DNA of 7,329 nucleotides, from positions 1-7,329 of the forward strand of contig JBBSVE010000148.1 of assembly GCA_038233815.1 (NCBI GenBank), in the 5' to 3' direction. Below the pieces are notes generated by a model. The model was not told where the DNA came from and ran no database searches. It was given only the letters and a program-made list of their open reading frames with translations. Shown in pieces: positions 6,871 to 7,329 of the stretch. Every line of letters starts with the position of its first letter. Within the stretch, counting starts at the first letter, position 1. This stretch comes from JBBSVE01 sp038233815 (GTDB taxonomy: Bacteria > Pseudomonadota > Alphaproteobacteria > Rhodobacterales > Rhodobacteraceae). Made by a program: the position numbers and the translations under genes.

Positions 6871-7231
6871 ATGCCTCTGATCCTTCCCGATACGGGCGCC
6901 CCGGGGACGCCGGACGGACGGCAGATCGCCCCGTCGGCCTCCCGAAACCTGCCGCACATCCTGCCTCTTCTGAGGGAGATCGCCCCGCCGCATGGCATGG
7001 CGCCGGAATGCGGGGCTCGGCAATCTGCGCCCGCCGATCCTGCTCGATGCGCGCGTGGCCGGATGGGGTGCCACGCGCGGGCCTGCGCTGGTCGTCGCGG
7101 TGAACCTCCTCCACCTCATCTCCGACGAGGCCGCGACGGCTGCCCTCCGCAGCACGGCGGAGGCGCTGATCACCGGCGGCCGCCCGCTTGACCTGCGCGT
7201 TTCGCAAATTCCGGGACGGCGATTACGGTAA
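6871..7231 (+). pseudogene. Broken DUF938 (methyltransferase-like) gene remnant
   Basis: Two pieces in different frames together resemble the DUF938 family common in alphaproteobacteria, predicted SAM-dependent methyltransferases of unknown substrate. Piece one, from the ATG at 6871 to about 6996 in frame 1, reads MPLILPDTG and then APSASRN and LLREIAPPHG, matching the family N-terminus. Piece two, from about 7004 in frame 2, reads AGLGNLRPPILLDARVAGWG and VNLLHLIS (7100-7123), matching the family middle. Between them about 40 residues are missing, including the SAM-binding motif (normally near GTGQH), and the frame shifts. After TGG at about 7182 frame 2 diverges and stops at 7229-7231; a third frame may continue (FRDG near 7206-7217). 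An open GTG at 6826 overlaps the preceding stop but adds no conserved residues, and no good ribosome site precedes 6871. The family identity is from memory and was not searched. Confidence 0.65.
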
Positions 7232-7329
7232 ACAGGGGACAGGGATTTCAGTCATTTCCGGACAACTCGTCCCGGGCGCCAGCGTTGGTTTTCATGCGCG
7301 ATATTGCGGCATTCTTCCGGTCCCAAGGG
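7222..7329. other. Less GC-rich flank with GGGGACAGG motif and hairpin; possible mobile-element edge
   Basis: Base composition drops visibly here compared with the rest of the window. The stretch carries AACAGGGGACAGGGATTTC (7231-7249) and a hairpin at 7258-7275 (CCGGAC, loop AACTC, GTCC-C-GG with one bulged C). GGGGACAG-type sequences beside small hairpins are seen around IS200/REP-associated transposase elements in proteobacteria, so this could be such an end. The alternative is that it is the decayed 3' part of the DUF938 gene: frame 3 is open to the window end and includes GFHAR, close to a family FHA position. No gene can be called. Confidence 0.25.

Noticed and set aside
1..7329. tRNA/rRNA genes, CRISPR repeats, purine riboswitch, long repeats
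   Set aside because: Reading both strands showed no cloverleaf-like or regularly spaced repeat sequence. There is no long leader where a riboswitch could sit, because the operon's 5' end is outside the window.

Overview
The window is GC-rich, tightly packed DNA, and every supported gene lies on the + strand. Codon use and the protein sequences (XdhB, XdhC and a purine-type BMP binding protein) point to an alphaproteobacterium, most likely in the Rhodobacterales (Rhodobacter/Roseobacter relatives). This placement comes from recognising the protein families, not from a database search.

Layout. Positions 1-1253 hold the 3' part of xdhB, the molybdenum-cofactor subunit of xanthine dehydrogenase; its start lies before the window. 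xdhC follows (1246-2163), the accessory factor that handles and inserts the molybdenum cofactor. Next comes a complete ABC importer of the BMP/nucleoside type: a double-domain ATPase (2160-3683), two different permeases (3677-4762 and 4762-5694) and a periplasmic binding protein (5747-6829). From xdhB to the second permease every gene overlaps the next by 1 to 8 bases, so this looks like one translationally coupled transcript. The only real gap is 52 bases before the binding-protein gene. It contains a small GC hairpin and a clear Shine-Dalgarno sequence.

How the genes work together. The importer probably brings a purine base or nucleoside across the inner membrane. Xanthine dehydrogenase then oxidises hypoxanthine/xanthine to urate in the cytoplasm, with XdhC supplying mature cofactor. 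The window therefore shows the middle and end of a purine uptake and catabolism operon. xdhA, expected upstream, is not visible.

Downstream of the binding protein (about 6871 to the window end) lies a broken gene. Its three pieces sit in three successive frames and resemble a DUF938 family (methyltransferase-like) protein that has lost its SAM-binding segment. From about 7222 the sequence becomes more AT-rich, with a GGGGACAG-type motif and a hairpin that might mark a mobile-element edge. No RNA gene, CRISPR array, clear terminator or promoter was found. I see no convincing new multi-gene system. The points most worth checking are the broken gene and its flank, the hairpin before the binding-protein gene, and a possible disulphide in the binding protein.
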